NCBI RefSeq assembly: GCF_026126425.1
Contig: NZ_JAFMPW010000004.1
Span: 186,001-250,000, forward strand
DNA: 64,000 nucleotides
From: Muriicola sp. Z0-33
GTDB taxonomy: Bacteria; Bacteroidota; Bacteroidia; Flavobacteriales; Flavobacteriaceae
Direction: 5' to 3'
The translations under genes and the position numbers were made by a program. Of this stretch, positions 1 through 8,231 are shown one piece after another. How positions within the stretch are numbered: the stretch's first letter is position 1; each line of letters begins with the position of its first letter. Under the pieces are notes generated by a model. The model had not been told where the DNA came from. It saw nothing but the letters and a program-made list of their open reading frames with translations, and did no database searches.

Positions 1-804
1 TTCTGTAAATAAGGTAGCCCCGTCCTTGATCATATTCTCAACACTTTGTGTCCATTTAACCGGAGCGGTCAGCTGTAGAATTAAATTCTCTTTAATTCTA
101 TTTGCGTCCTCTATGGCGGTGGTACTTACATTCTGATATATTGGGCAAATGGGATTCCCAAATGTGGTGGCTTCAATAGCAGCGGCCAAAACTTCCCTTG
201 CGGGCTCCATTAATGGAGAGTGAAAGGCCCCACCTACGGGCAATACCAGAGCTCTTCTGGCACCAGCTTCTTTTAGTTTTTCACAAGCCGAGTTCACAGC
301 TCCCACCTCGCCCGAAATCACTAACTGACCAGGGCAATTATAGTTGGCTGCCACAACAATACCTTCTGTTTCCTGGCAAATTCTCTCTACAACATCGTCT
401 TCAAGGCCAAGTACTGCCGCCATGGTACTCTGCTGTAATTCACAGGCCTGCTGCATCGCCTGGGCTCTTTGGGATACCAGTCGGAGTCCGTCCTCAAAAT
501 TTAATGTGTTGTTGGCTACCAAAGCCGAAAACTCCCCTAATGAATGTCCGGCCACCATATCGGGTTTAAAATTATCCCCCATTACCTTGCTCATAATAAC
601 AGAATGAAGGTAAATGGCTGGCTGTGTCACATTGGTTTGTTTCAATTCATCAGCAGTACCCTCAAACATGGTATCGGTTATGGAAAAACCCAAAATATCA
701 TTGGCTTCTTCAAATAACTCCTGAGCCATCGGATACTTCTCATAAAGATCTAAGCCCATTCCAACAAATTGAGCCCCCTGGCCCGGAAATATATATGCAT
801 TCAT
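1..804 (-). CDS. fabD: Malonyl-CoA:ACP transacylase FabD, 3' end cut by window edge
   Basis: Transfers the malonyl group from CoA to acyl carrier protein to supply type II fatty acid synthesis in the cytosol. I translated the minus strand directly: it opens MNAYIFPGQGAQFVGMG from the ATG at 804-802 and stays open to base 1, giving 268 codons of a family usually about 290-310 long, so only the C-terminus is missing. The nucleophile motif GHSLGE is present with Ser88, and the catalytic His195 lies in the GAFHSPL motif. Gln11 of the FPGQGAQ oxyanion motif is also present. The start is well fixed by the family N-terminus. The next gene upstream on the same strand ends 81 bp away. Confidence 0.95.
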   Translation of the reverse strand, partial: MNAYIFPGQGAQFVGMGLDLYEKYPMAQELFEEANDILGFSITDTMFEGTADELKQTNVTQPAIYLHSVIMSKVMGDNFKPDMVAGHSLGEFSALVANNTLNFEDGLRLVSQRAQAMQQACELQQSTMAAVLGLEDDVVERICQETEGIVVAANYNCPGQLVISGEVGAVNSACEKLKEAGARRALVLPVGGAFHSPLMEPAREVLAAAIEATTFGNPICPIYQNVSTTAIEDANRIKENLILQLTAPVKWTQSVENMIKDGATLFTE

Positions 805-885
805 CTATTCAATATTTAGTTCGGCTAAAATAGGGAATATTTGGAAGTTCTGAATAGGTGTTTACTGCTTATTGGATTATGCCTC

Positions 886-1407
886 TTACTCACTTTCTTC
901 TTTAAACCATCCGGAATACTTAACATAGCTATTGGCAATCCTATCTATCTCACCCGCACTGAGTTCCGGGCTTACATCTTTGATTTTTTTAGCGGGCATT
1001 CCGGCATAAATTGTTCCTTCCGGTACATGGGTACCTTTAGTAACAACCGCACCAGCGGCTATTATGCTATTACTTTCCACAATACAGTCGTCCATTATTA
1101 TACTGCCCATCCCAACAAGCACATTATCTTTTATGGTACATCCATGTACTATTGCATTATGGCCAATTGAGACATTATTCCCAATAGTGGTTGGAGATTT
1201 TTTATAAGTACAATGTACAACGGCGCCATCCTGCACATTTACTTTATTGCCCATTTTTATGAAGTGAACATCTCCCCTTAGCACTGCATTGAACCAAATA
1301 CTGCACTGATCACCCATAGTAACCTCACCTACAATTGTCGCATTCTCTGCGATAAAGCAATCCTCTCCTATTTTTGGGGTATTCCCGTTTATGGTTTTGA
1401 TAATCAT
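886..1407 (-). CDS. Gamma-class carbonic anhydrase-like hexapeptide-repeat protein
   Basis: A 173-residue protein of the YrdA/PaaY/Cam-like family, a left-handed beta-helix that forms trimers and binds a metal between subunits. Hexapeptide repeats ([IV]-G-x-x-x-x) run from about residue 10 to 135, and a short C-terminal helix follows. Candidate metal-ligand histidines are His65 (GAVVHCT), His83 and His88 (IGHNAIVHG), the spacing seen in gamma carbonic anhydrases. The residues that distinguish active enzymes from acyltransferase-like relatives cannot be settled by eye, so CO2 hydration is only probable. It has no signal peptide and is cytosolic. It lies between fabD and the LytTR regulator, all on the minus strand. 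Confidence 0.85.
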   Translation of the reverse strand: MIIKTINGNTPKIGEDCFIAENATIVGEVTMGDQCSIWFNAVLRGDVHFIKMGNKVNVQDGAVVHCTYKKSPTTIGNNVSIGHNAIVHGCTIKDNVLVGMGSIIMDDCIVESNSIIAAGAVVTKGTHVPEGTIYAGMPAKKIKDVSPELSAGEIDRIANSYVKYSGWFKEESE

Positions 1408-1438
1408 CTATTCCCGTTATTTCTGTTATTGTCCTGAA

Positions 1439-2170
1439 TTATTCAAAATATGACAGCAATTGTTTCTTTTTGGATGCAGACACCAGCAATTCTTTCCCAT
1501 TAGAAATTACCACGCTGCCCCCCTTGCCCTTTTTGTACTTCACTACTTCATTGACATTGACCAAATACGACTTATGGATACGCGCAAAGGTAAAATCGGA
1601 TAGCGCTTCCTCAAAGTACTTAAGTGTTTTACTTACCAACAATTTCTTATTATCCAGGTAAATTTCGGTATAGTTGTCATCTGCTTTGCAAAATAGGATA
1701 TCGGCAACATTGAGCACCTGAAAACCATCTTGTTGAGGCAAGGTAATCTTTCCATCCACCTTCTTTAATTTTGAGCTGAGAATCCTATCTTCCAGGGCAT
1801 CTTCCTTTTCTTTTATTTCTCTTACATAAGAAACCGCCTTTATTAATTCATCAATGTTAATGGGTTTCATCAGATAGTACGCCGCATGGTTATTAAGGGC
1901 CTCCATGGCATATTGATTATAAGCAGTAACAAAGACCGTTTCAAAAGTGCGGTCCGGAAGTTGATCCAAAAAATCAAAGGCATTTCCAAATGGCATTTCC
2001 ACATCTAAAAACACCAAATCCGGGGCGACTTTCTCAACAAGATCCAGTCCTTGCTCAATGGTTGCAGCCTCGCCCATTAGAATAACATCCTTACAATATT
2101 TGGCCAAATAATTGCGCAGTATTTCCCTACTACCCGCTTCATCTTCCACTATGACCGCATTTAGCTTCAT
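1439..2170 (-). CDS. LytTR-family response regulator
   Basis: A two-component response regulator of 243 residues. The N-terminal receiver domain (about 1-125) has the acidic pair near residues 10-11, the phospho-acceptor Asp56 in FLDVEMP, and Lys in the MKPI motif. The C-terminal LytTR DNA-binding domain (about 140-243) contains the typical FARIHKSYLVNVNEV segment. The gene starts at the ATG whose A is the last base of the upstream kinase stop codon (TAATG overlap), which implies translational coupling. The kinase directly upstream is the obvious partner. LytTR proteins usually bind paired direct repeats; no target site could be assigned here. Confidence 0.93.
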   Translation of the reverse strand: MKLNAVIVEDEAGSREILRNYLAKYCKDVILMGEAATIEQGLDLVEKVAPDLVFLDVEMPFGNAFDFLDQLPDRTFETVFVTAYNQYAMEALNNHAAYYLMKPINIDELIKAVSYVREIKEKEDALEDRILSSKLKKVDGKITLPQQDGFQVLNVADILFCKADDNYTEIYLDNKKLLVSKTLKYFEEALSDFTFARIHKSYLVNVNEVVKYKKGKGGSVVISNGKELLVSASKKKQLLSYFE

Positions 2171-4377
2171 TAGTTCTTTTTTAGAATTAGTGTTACAGAT
2201 GTTCCTGTTTCATCTTTCTGCAAGTCCCTGACAGTTACCGCCACCTTATCTTTATACATACTGTTGAGAATGGCCACACGCTTTTTAATATTTCCCATGG
2301 CCTTGGACTTTTGCATTTTTTGATTCCTGGTTTTCAATTCTGCAGACTTTTTTCTTCCTATGCCGTTATCTGATATCTCTATTTCAATGACTTCTGTATT
2401 TTTCTGTTTGATGGCAATCTTTAAGAATCCCTTTTCCTCTTTGTATCTAAGTCCGTGCCAAATTGCATTTTCTATATAGGGTTGCAGTAACATGGGAGGA
2501 ATTTTAAAAGCGTCGACATCTATGGCATTATCCAGATCTATTTCATAGTTAAACTTCTCCGGAAAACGCGAATGCTCCAATTTTACGTATAACTCCAGCA
2601 ATTCCAACTCCTTGGACAAAGGGATAAAGTCCTCTTCAGAATTCTCCAAAACCGCCCGCATCAGGGTTGAAAATTCACTTAAATATCTGTTTGCGCTTCG
2701 TTCATCGTTCTTGGCGATATAATTATTAACAGAGTTGAGCGCATTAAAAATGAAATGCGGGTTCATCTGAGACCTGAGAGATTTAAGCGCCAATAGATTG
2801 TTTGCTAATTTTTGTTGTTTATTGCTACGATAGAAGAAAAATGCAGCGATTGCAGTCAATGTCAATCCAAGCAACAGCGAATAAATCACCCACTTCTGTC
2901 GCTTATTGGTCTCCTGGATTAATTGCTGTTCTGTAAGGGCCAGGTCATACTTACTTTGTGAAAGTTCCCTTTCCTGCTCAAGGCCTGTTATCCGACTTTG
3001 TTTAGCAGCAATTTCTCTATTAAAACGGGCAGCTCTTGATATTTCCTGTTCTTTTCTGACGTACAAGGTATCTACCACAGCAACATATTTTTGATACGTC
3101 TCAAAAGCCCTGGTAAAATCGCCCTGACGTTCATATACTTCAGACAATTTACGGGTAGCATCTTTCTGTACAATTAGATCATCTTCATCATCAGCCTCCT
3201 TTATACTCTCTTCCAAATAAGGAATGGCCTCATCGTATTTATCCTGAGCAATGTAGGCCCTGGCTATTTTATAATTTATTTTTTGATTGGTAATAGAATC
3301 GTTCGGCGAAAATCCTAATGAGACACTGTTATCTGCGGTAGAAGGTAATTTTTTAAGCTCCTCCTTATTCTGTTTCCTCAACTTAATTTCATCATCAAAC
3401 TGATTCTTTTTATTGTAGAAGTCGGCTACTTTCTCGCGCTCTTTTACCGCTCTTTGCGGCGCCTGTTTGCTGGCCTGTTCAAGAGAATTGTCATAAAACG
3501 CCTCAGCTTCCTGTAGCCTGTTATCATCGGCGTAAGCATCTGCAATTTTCGAATTTAAATCTGGTAATTTAGGGGCAACCTGGTTCTTTCTTGCGATTGT
3601 CAGACCTTCGTTATAGTAGGCCACGGAGGTATTGGTTTCCCCTTTAGCCCGGTAGAGGTCTCCCAGAGATTCATAAAGGTCTATTCGTTGATAAGGGACC
3701 ATATTTTTTACTTCAATCAAAGGAAGCAAAAGCTTTTCTGTTTTATCTAAGGCCCCATCAGCCAGATATGCCTTAGCAAGGAGTAAGGTGGTTCTGGAAG
3801 TTTTATTTGCTTCCAGGGCGTACTCAAAATTTGAAATGGCCAGGTCATACTGATCGTAAAACTGATATATCTCACCAAGAAGTGAATAGGAGTTCGCCAA
3901 TTCTGTCTTATTCCCTCTTTTATTCAACTGAGATATGGATTGCGCCACAAAATCGATACTCTTTTCAATATCTATCTTTTTGTAATAACTGGCAGAATCC
4001 AGGTAGGTCCTGTGTTTGTTTAATGAAGATCTTTGTTTAGATCCTCTGCTAGCCTGAGCACTACTTTCTGAATAACCTTCTACCTGCACGTCCACATCAT
4101 CATTATCCTTAATAGTATAGCGGACTGTCTCTATTTCCGGACTTTCAATGATTAATACGTCTCCCACCGCTACAGTGATTTTAAATTCTCCAAGGGCATC
4201 GGTCAAAGTGTATTCGCCTTTGTCTGTAGCGACTTCAATCCCGGATATAGGGGCGCGGGTAGCTCTGTCGGTTACAGAGCCATTAATTTGAAAGCTGATG
4301 CGCTCCTGAGTAAGCTGTGCGCTTCCACCAAAAGCGGTCAGCATTATAAATAACACTATGTATGGAATTCCCTTCAT
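2170..4377 (-). CDS. TPR-containing LytS-type sensor histidine kinase
   Basis: A 735-residue membrane sensor kinase. In order it has a signal peptide (1 to about 20), a carboxypeptidase-regulatory-like beta domain (about 28-105), tetratricopeptide repeats (about 125-430), a coiled-coil stretch, one transmembrane helix (WVIYSLLLGLTLTAIAAFFF, about residue 490-510), then the His_kinase domain with the phospho-acceptor His541 in MNPHFIFNALNS and a HATPase_c domain with NGIGRKKS. The sensing part is therefore periplasmic and the catalytic part cytosolic. This architecture is common in Bacteroidota. The ligand is unknown. Stop and downstream regulator start overlap by one base. Confidence 0.92.
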   Translation of the reverse strand: MKGIPYIVLFIMLTAFGGSAQLTQERISFQINGSVTDRATRAPISGIEVATDKGEYTLTDALGEFKITVAVGDVLIIESPEIETVRYTIKDNDDVDVQVEGYSESSAQASRGSKQRSSLNKHRTYLDSASYYKKIDIEKSIDFVAQSISQLNKRGNKTELANSYSLLGEIYQFYDQYDLAISNFEYALEANKTSRTTLLLAKAYLADGALDKTEKLLLPLIEVKNMVPYQRIDLYESLGDLYRAKGETNTSVAYYNEGLTIARKNQVAPKLPDLNSKIADAYADDNRLQEAEAFYDNSLEQASKQAPQRAVKEREKVADFYNKKNQFDDEIKLRKQNKEELKKLPSTADNSVSLGFSPNDSITNQKINYKIARAYIAQDKYDEAIPYLEESIKEADDEDDLIVQKDATRKLSEVYERQGDFTRAFETYQKYVAVVDTLYVRKEQEISRAARFNREIAAKQSRITGLEQERELSQSKYDLALTEQQLIQETNKRQKWVIYSLLLGLTLTAIAAFFFYRSNKQQKLANNLLALKSLRSQMNPHFIFNALNSVNNYIAKNDERSANRYLSEFSTLMRAVLENSEEDFIPLSKELELLELYVKLEHSRFPEKFNYEIDLDNAIDVDAFKIPPMLLQPYIENAIWHGLRYKEEKGFLKIAIKQKNTEVIEIEISDNGIGRKKSAELKTRNQKMQKSKAMGNIKKRVAILNSMYKDKVAVTVRDLQKDETGTSVTLILKKN

Positions 4378-4483
4378 ATCGGTATTTAAACAGGATAAAC
4401 TTAGTGGATTTATACGGCATTAAAAAATGATAAAACTGCTATTAAGCCCTGATAAAATACCATTTCGCAGAGGTTACACATTC

Positions 4484-4495
4484 AAACGGACGTTT
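4484..4495. promoter_or_regulatory. Short palindrome AAACG-GA-CGTTT in a divergent promoter region
   Basis: Perfect 5+5 bp inverted repeat with a 2 bp centre, in the 215 bp gap between the divergently transcribed kinase/regulator operon and the VWA gene, roughly 100 bp from both starts. It has the shape of a dimer-binding operator, but no regulator can be assigned. No other structure was seen in this gap. Confidence 0.25.
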
Positions 4496-4592
4496 CACTC
4501 ACTCCAAAGCAGCGTTCCCTCATTGCTTGTTTTTTTAGAAAAAGTTTGAAGCTAGTTTAGACCTAAATTAACAACAATAAAAAATTAATAAA

Positions 4593-5771
4593 ATGAAAAA
4601 TGTCAAAAATATTCTAGGAACGGGACTTTTAATATTAGCTTTTGGTTCTACCTATGGAGGCGAACTAAATACAATGTCGCCGGAAGCTGAAACCACAACT
4701 ACAAAGGTGGTTACGGAGAAAACCAATAGTCCGGCTAATGTCGTAAAGATTGCTTTACTGCTTGATACCAGTAATAGCATGGACGGACTAATAAACCAGG
4801 CAAAAGCACAATTGTGGGATATCGTAAATAAATTTACCACAGCCAAATGTGGTAATCAACAGCGCCCCAATTTACAAATCGCCCTTTACCAATACGGTAA
4901 TGATGATTTGTCTTCACGGGAAGGGTATATTCAGCAGGTTATCGGATTTAGTAGTGATCTGGATGAAATATCTGAAAAACTCTTTTCCTTAACTACTAAT
5001 GGAGGAGAAGAATACTGTGGACAGGTCATCCACACCTCATTAGGACAGTTAGAGTGGGGTAAAAACAAAAATCATCTGAAAATGATTTTTATAGCAGGTA
5101 ATGAACCATTTACACAGGGCAAACTAGATTATCGGGATGCTGTTGTAAATGCCAAAGAAAAGGACATTGTAGTAAATACAATTTTTTGCGGCAATTACGA
5201 GCAAGGAATTAAAACACATTGGAAGTCCGGTGCCATCCTTACAGGAGGAGAATATATGGCCATAGATCATAACAAGCGTGTTGTGCATGTAGCCACACCT
5301 TATGACGAAATCATAATTAAACTAAATTCCAGGCTAAACAAAACCTATATCTCGTATGGAGCATTAGGCGCATCAAAAATGAGGAATCAGGCTGCACAGG
5401 ATGCCAATGCTATGGAATTGGAAGAGGTTGTGGCTGTAAAGCGGGCCGTGAGCAAAAGTTCCCGATTGTACAAAAACTCCTCCTGGGACCTTGTTGATGC
5501 ATCAGATGACAGTGAGTTTGATGTTGCAAAAATAGACAAAGACCAATTGCCAACAGAATTTAAGGGTAAATCAGATAGTGAAATAGAGCATTTAATACAG
5601 CTTAAGAAGTCTGAAAGAAGTACTATTCAAAAGGAGATTCAGGAAGCAAATGCTAAAAGGGAAAAGTTTATCGCTCAACAACAGAAACAAACCAGAGGTG
5701 AGTTGGAAAACGCAATGCTAAAGGCTATTCAAAGACAGGCAGCGAAGAAAAACTATCATTGGGATCAGTAG
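4593..5771 (+). CDS. Exported VWA-domain protein
   Basis: A 392-residue protein with an N-terminal signal sequence (MKNVKNILGTGLLILAFGST) and a von Willebrand factor A domain (about 48-260). The MIDAS metal motif DTSNS is intact (Asp58, Ser60, Ser62), so divalent-metal-dependent protein binding is likely. The C-terminal 100 residues are charged and helical (runs of Lys/Glu/Gln), predicted coiled coil, with no C-terminal anchor or type IX sorting domain seen. It is probably periplasmic. It is divergent from the LytTR two-component genes, so it could be a target of that system; this is inference from position only. Confidence 0.85.
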   Translation: MKNVKNILGTGLLILAFGSTYGGELNTMSPEAETTTTKVVTEKTNSPANVVKIALLLDTSNSMDGLINQAKAQLWDIVNKFTTAKCGNQQRPNLQIALYQYGNDDLSSREGYIQQVIGFSSDLDEISEKLFSLTTNGGEEYCGQVIHTSLGQLEWGKNKNHLKMIFIAGNEPFTQGKLDYRDAVVNAKEKDIVVNTIFCGNYEQGIKTHWKSGAILTGGEYMAIDHNKRVVHVATPYDEIIIKLNSRLNKTYISYGALGASKMRNQAAQDANAMELEEVVAVKRAVSKSSRLYKNSSWDLVDASDDSEFDVAKIDKDQLPTEFKGKSDSEIEHLIQLKKSERSTIQKEIQEANAKREKFIAQQQKQTRGELENAMLKAIQRQAAKKNYHWDQ

Positions 5772-5810
5772 TTAACCAAGAATATAACTACGTTTTAGGT
5801 TGGTGTCGGC

Positions 5811-5844
5811 AAATGGGTCTTTCAGTTATATGGGAGGCCCATTT
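5811..5844. terminator. Hairpin between convergent genes
   Basis: AAATGGGTCT pairs with AGGCCCATTT (10 bp with one G-U) across a 14 nt loop, midway between the VWA gene and the oppositely oriented PorP-like gene. No clear T-run follows on either strand, so it is only a possible bidirectional terminator. Confidence 0.35.
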
Positions 5845-5861
5845 GAATTACCCCTGAACTG

Positions 5862-6860
5862 CTAATAATTAGCAGCAGGGCAATAGCAATCGTATTTATT
5901 TTCTCTTTCCGGACCAAAGTCATAACCCAGGGTAATCTGGTGGAATCCTCCATTATCCAGTCTTATATCACCAGATTGGTAAGAGTAGTTATAGGAAAAC
6001 ATAAACTTGTTTACATTAACACCAATAATGGGAGTAAATAGCTGTAACCGCTGTTCCCCGAATGCACCATTGGTTTGAAATTGCGCTCCATCAAAACTTC
6101 TTCTATACGATAATCCACCCCAGACGGTACCAAAACTTACATCTTTATAAACTTTTGCATTGATGTCTATGGTTTTTTCTTCGGTAAACTCTGTTAATTG
6201 CAATAAAGCCGATGGTTCTACCCTCCATTCACTTTTTCCAAAAACATAACCCGCCGAAAGCAGGTATCTTCTCAGGTTATCAAATTCTATTGCTGTGTAT
6301 AAGTCTCTTCCGCTTCCAAGCGCATTCAGTACTGTAAAATGAGCATAAAACTCCATAAGACTATAAGACATCCCGAAATCTACATTAAAATAGCCAACAC
6401 TTTCCCTGGCACCAGTGATAATAGGATCTGGGATTACCGATCTAAATTCTGTCTCATCCAAACTACTTTGTATGTATCCTGCACTTAATCCAAACGAAAG
6501 CTGATTTAATATCCGGATATCCCCTCCCATGTTCAAATGGTGGGCATAAGTAAGTTTCCCTCCCGTTTGTGAATGATATCCGTTGGCATCATTGAAAATA
6601 ATAGCTCCAACGCCACTACTGCTATCACCTATTCTGTAATGTGCATTTAAAGTTTGCAAATTGGGTGCTTCATCGACACTGAACCATTGTTTTCTGGCCG
6701 TTAAACGTACTTTACCCCCAAGGCCAATACCAGCCATTGAAGGATGCACCAGATAATAGTTATCAGACAAGTAATCAAAATATACAGGAATCCCCTCTTG
6801 TGCCTCTGTAGTGGTCCAAAAGGTTACCAGCGATAATAAAATAATCAGGTGTCTTTTCAT
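5862..6860 (-). CDS. PorP/SprF-family outer membrane protein
   Basis: A 332-residue beta-barrel-type protein with signal peptide (cleavage likely after ...TTEA). The opening PVYFDYLSDNYYLVHPSMAGI matches the PorP/SprF family, where a short stretch ending in N/HPSxAG precedes many amphipathic strands. PorP/SprF-like proteins anchor or help export particular type IX secretion cargo such as adhesins. Normally the partner adhesin is adjacent; here the neighbours are a VWA protein and an Nfu protein, so its cargo is not evident. A strong Bacteroidota promoter lies just upstream. Confidence 0.88.
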   Translation of the reverse strand: MKRHLIILLSLVTFWTTTEAQEGIPVYFDYLSDNYYLVHPSMAGIGLGGKVRLTARKQWFSVDEAPNLQTLNAHYRIGDSSSGVGAIIFNDANGYHSQTGGKLTYAHHLNMGGDIRILNQLSFGLSAGYIQSSLDETEFRSVIPDPIITGARESVGYFNVDFGMSYSLMEFYAHFTVLNALGSGRDLYTAIEFDNLRRYLLSAGYVFGKSEWRVEPSALLQLTEFTEEKTIDINAKVYKDVSFGTVWGGLSYRRSFDGAQFQTNGAFGEQRLQLFTPIIGVNVNKFMFSYNYSYQSGDIRLDNGGFHQITLGYDFGPERENKYDCYCPAANY

Positions 6861-6893
6861 CTAAGATAAGGGGATGTTTGTTGACATGTCGTT

Positions 6894-6923
6894 CAAATAT
6901 AAAGTATAACGGTTGAAATACAA
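6894..6923 (-). promoter_or_regulatory. Bacteroidota-type promoter of the PorP-like gene
   Basis: On the minus strand a TTG (6923-6921), a 19 nt spacer and TATATTTG (6901-6894) match the housekeeping consensus TTG-N17-23-TAnnTTTG. The gene start lies 33 bases downstream of the -7 element, leaving a normal short leader. Confidence 0.7.
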
Positions 6924-6958
6924 CATTATTATATCTGGTCTAAGTAGTAAAATGGTTG

Positions 6959-6966
6959 TATTTTTG
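6959..6966 (+). promoter_or_regulatory. -7 element of the nfu gene
   Basis: TATTTTTG is a perfect TAnnTTTG element. It sits 16 bases before the ATG at 6983. Because the upstream in-frame ATG at 6956 lies in front of this element, 6983 is the better translation start. The -33 element is weak. Confidence 0.6.
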
Positions 6967-6982
6967 CATAAATTTCGGAACT

Positions 6983-7885
6983 ATGAAGGAGTTTAATATC
7001 ACCCTAATTGAAACCAGCAACCCGGCCATCTTAAAGTTTGAAACCAATCACTTTATTACACAGGGTAATAACTATGAATTTGCCAATATAGACGAAGCTA
7101 AAAATTCGCCAATTGCGCAACAACTATTTTATCTTCCTTTTATTAAAACCGTTTATATCTCAGGTAATTTTATTGCGCTAGAACGCTTTGATATTATCGA
7201 CTGGAATGATGTTAAGGATGAAGTAGCGCAACAACTGGTAGAATATCTGAATTCCGGGGAACCAATTATTATTGAAGAAGTTGGGGCTAATAAGGTTGCC
7301 GTAACCATCTATGCGGAGGTTACCCCTAACCCCGCAGTGTTAAAATTTGTTGCAAATAAGAGGATTGTACCTGATACTTTTGAATTTAAAAATATTGATG
7401 AAGCAGGAGCTTCAGAATTGGCTTCCAAGCTTTTTCATTTACCTTATGTAAAAGAGGTTTTTATGGACGAAAATTATGTGTCCGTTACAAAATATGATGT
7501 TGCGGATTGGAATGAAATCAGCGCGGAGGTAAGAGAATTGATACGTGATTTTATAGCAGAGGGTGGTGAAGCTGTTGGGCCAGATAGCATATCGGTCAGC
7601 CAGAATTCAGGAACATCTGCTTCTGCAGTAAATAAAAATCTGGATGACACTTCCCAGGAAATTATTGCCATATTGGATGAATATGTAAAACCTGCTGTTG
7701 CCAGTGACGGGGGCAATATTCTTTTTCAGTCCTATGAGGAAGAGAGCAAAACTGTAAATGTAATCCTTCAGGGTGCTTGCAGTGGTTGCCCTTCTTCTAC
7801 ATTTACACTAAAAAACGGGATAGAAAATATGCTTAAAAACATGATGGGAGATAGGGTAAATGAAGTTGTTGCCATCAACGGCTAA
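6983..7885 (+). CDS. Nfu/NifU-family Fe-S cluster scaffold or carrier
   Basis: A 300-residue iron-sulfur protein. Two tandem Nfu N-terminal domains can be seen (about 1-95 and 105-190): each carries a ...TxNPAxLKFxxN... segment followed by a ...LPxxKxVxxxxNxxxxxxxDxxDW... segment. A Ser/Gly-rich linker and a C-terminal NifU domain (about 215-300) follow, with the cluster-binding pair Cys266 and Cys269 in GACSGCPSS. It is thought to accept and deliver [4Fe-4S] clusters in the cytosol. The duplication of the N-terminal domain is directly visible. Start chosen at 6983, not the upstream ATG at 6956, because of the promoter position. Confidence 0.92.
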   Translation: MKEFNITLIETSNPAILKFETNHFITQGNNYEFANIDEAKNSPIAQQLFYLPFIKTVYISGNFIALERFDIIDWNDVKDEVAQQLVEYLNSGEPIIIEEVGANKVAVTIYAEVTPNPAVLKFVANKRIVPDTFEFKNIDEAGASELASKLFHLPYVKEVFMDENYVSVTKYDVADWNEISAEVRELIRDFIAEGGEAVGPDSISVSQNSGTSASAVNKNLDDTSQEIIAILDEYVKPAVASDGGNILFQSYEEESKTVNVILQGACSGCPSSTFTLKNGIENMLKNMMGDRVNEVVAING

Positions 7886-7955
7886 TCTTGCCATAATTCT
7901 TGTCAATGCTAGTTTTTATTTGTTTCTTTAGATATAACATAAAAACATTAATCAT

Positions 7956-8156
7956 ATGTCAGTTTTAAAAGTAATTGAAGTTTTAGCAAATTCTAGCGAA
8001 AGCTGGGAGGATGCTGCAAAGAAGGCAGTTGCCCAAGCGGCAAAATCAGTAGATAACATTAAATCTGTGTACATCAACGAACAAAGTGCTACGGTAAAAA
8101 ATGGCGAACTTGATGATTACAGAGTGAACGTTAAAATCACCTTTGAAGTAAAATAA
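7956..8156 (+). CDS. Dodecin family flavin-binding protein
   Basis: A 66-residue protein of dodecin size and sequence: MSVLKVIEVLANSSESWEDA followed by a helix and the strand SVYINEQSATVKNGELDDYRVNVKITFEV. Dodecins form hollow 12-mers that bind flavins or CoA and act as cytosolic flavin stores. The canonical flavin-stacking Trp of archaeal and bacterial dodecins is represented by the Trp at residue 17. It follows nfu by 70 bp on the same strand and ends in a strong terminator, so nfu and dodecin may be co-transcribed; this is inferred from spacing. Confidence 0.9.
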   Translation: MSVLKVIEVLANSSESWEDAAKKAVAQAAKSVDNIKSVYINEQSATVKNGELDDYRVNVKITFEVK

Positions 8157-8180
8157 TTCAAATGGATTAACGAACTTATT

Positions 8181-8205
8181 AAGCGCCCTCAGAGGCGCTT
8201 TTTTT
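8181..8205 (+). terminator. Intrinsic terminator after dodecin
   Basis: Perfect 7 bp stem AAGCGCC/GGCGCTT with a 6 nt loop, followed directly by a T-run. It lies 25 bp after the dodecin stop codon. Confidence 0.88.
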
Positions 8206-8220
8206 ATGGCCAAAACCCCC

Positions 8221-8228
8221 TATCTTTG
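8221..8228 (+). promoter_or_regulatory. -7 element overlapping the DUF255 gene start
   Basis: TATCTTTG matches TAnnTTTG exactly and ends only 3 bases before the ATG at 8232. The in-frame TTG at 8226 lies inside the element. The -33 region falls in the T-run of the preceding terminator and is weak. A leaderless or nearly leaderless transcript is implied if this promoter is real. Confidence 0.5.
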
Positions 8229-8231
8229 ACT

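Noticed and set aside
198-607. Two overlapping plus-strand frames at the start of the window
   Set aside because: The minus strand here encodes FabD with intact catalytic motifs, so these are shadows.
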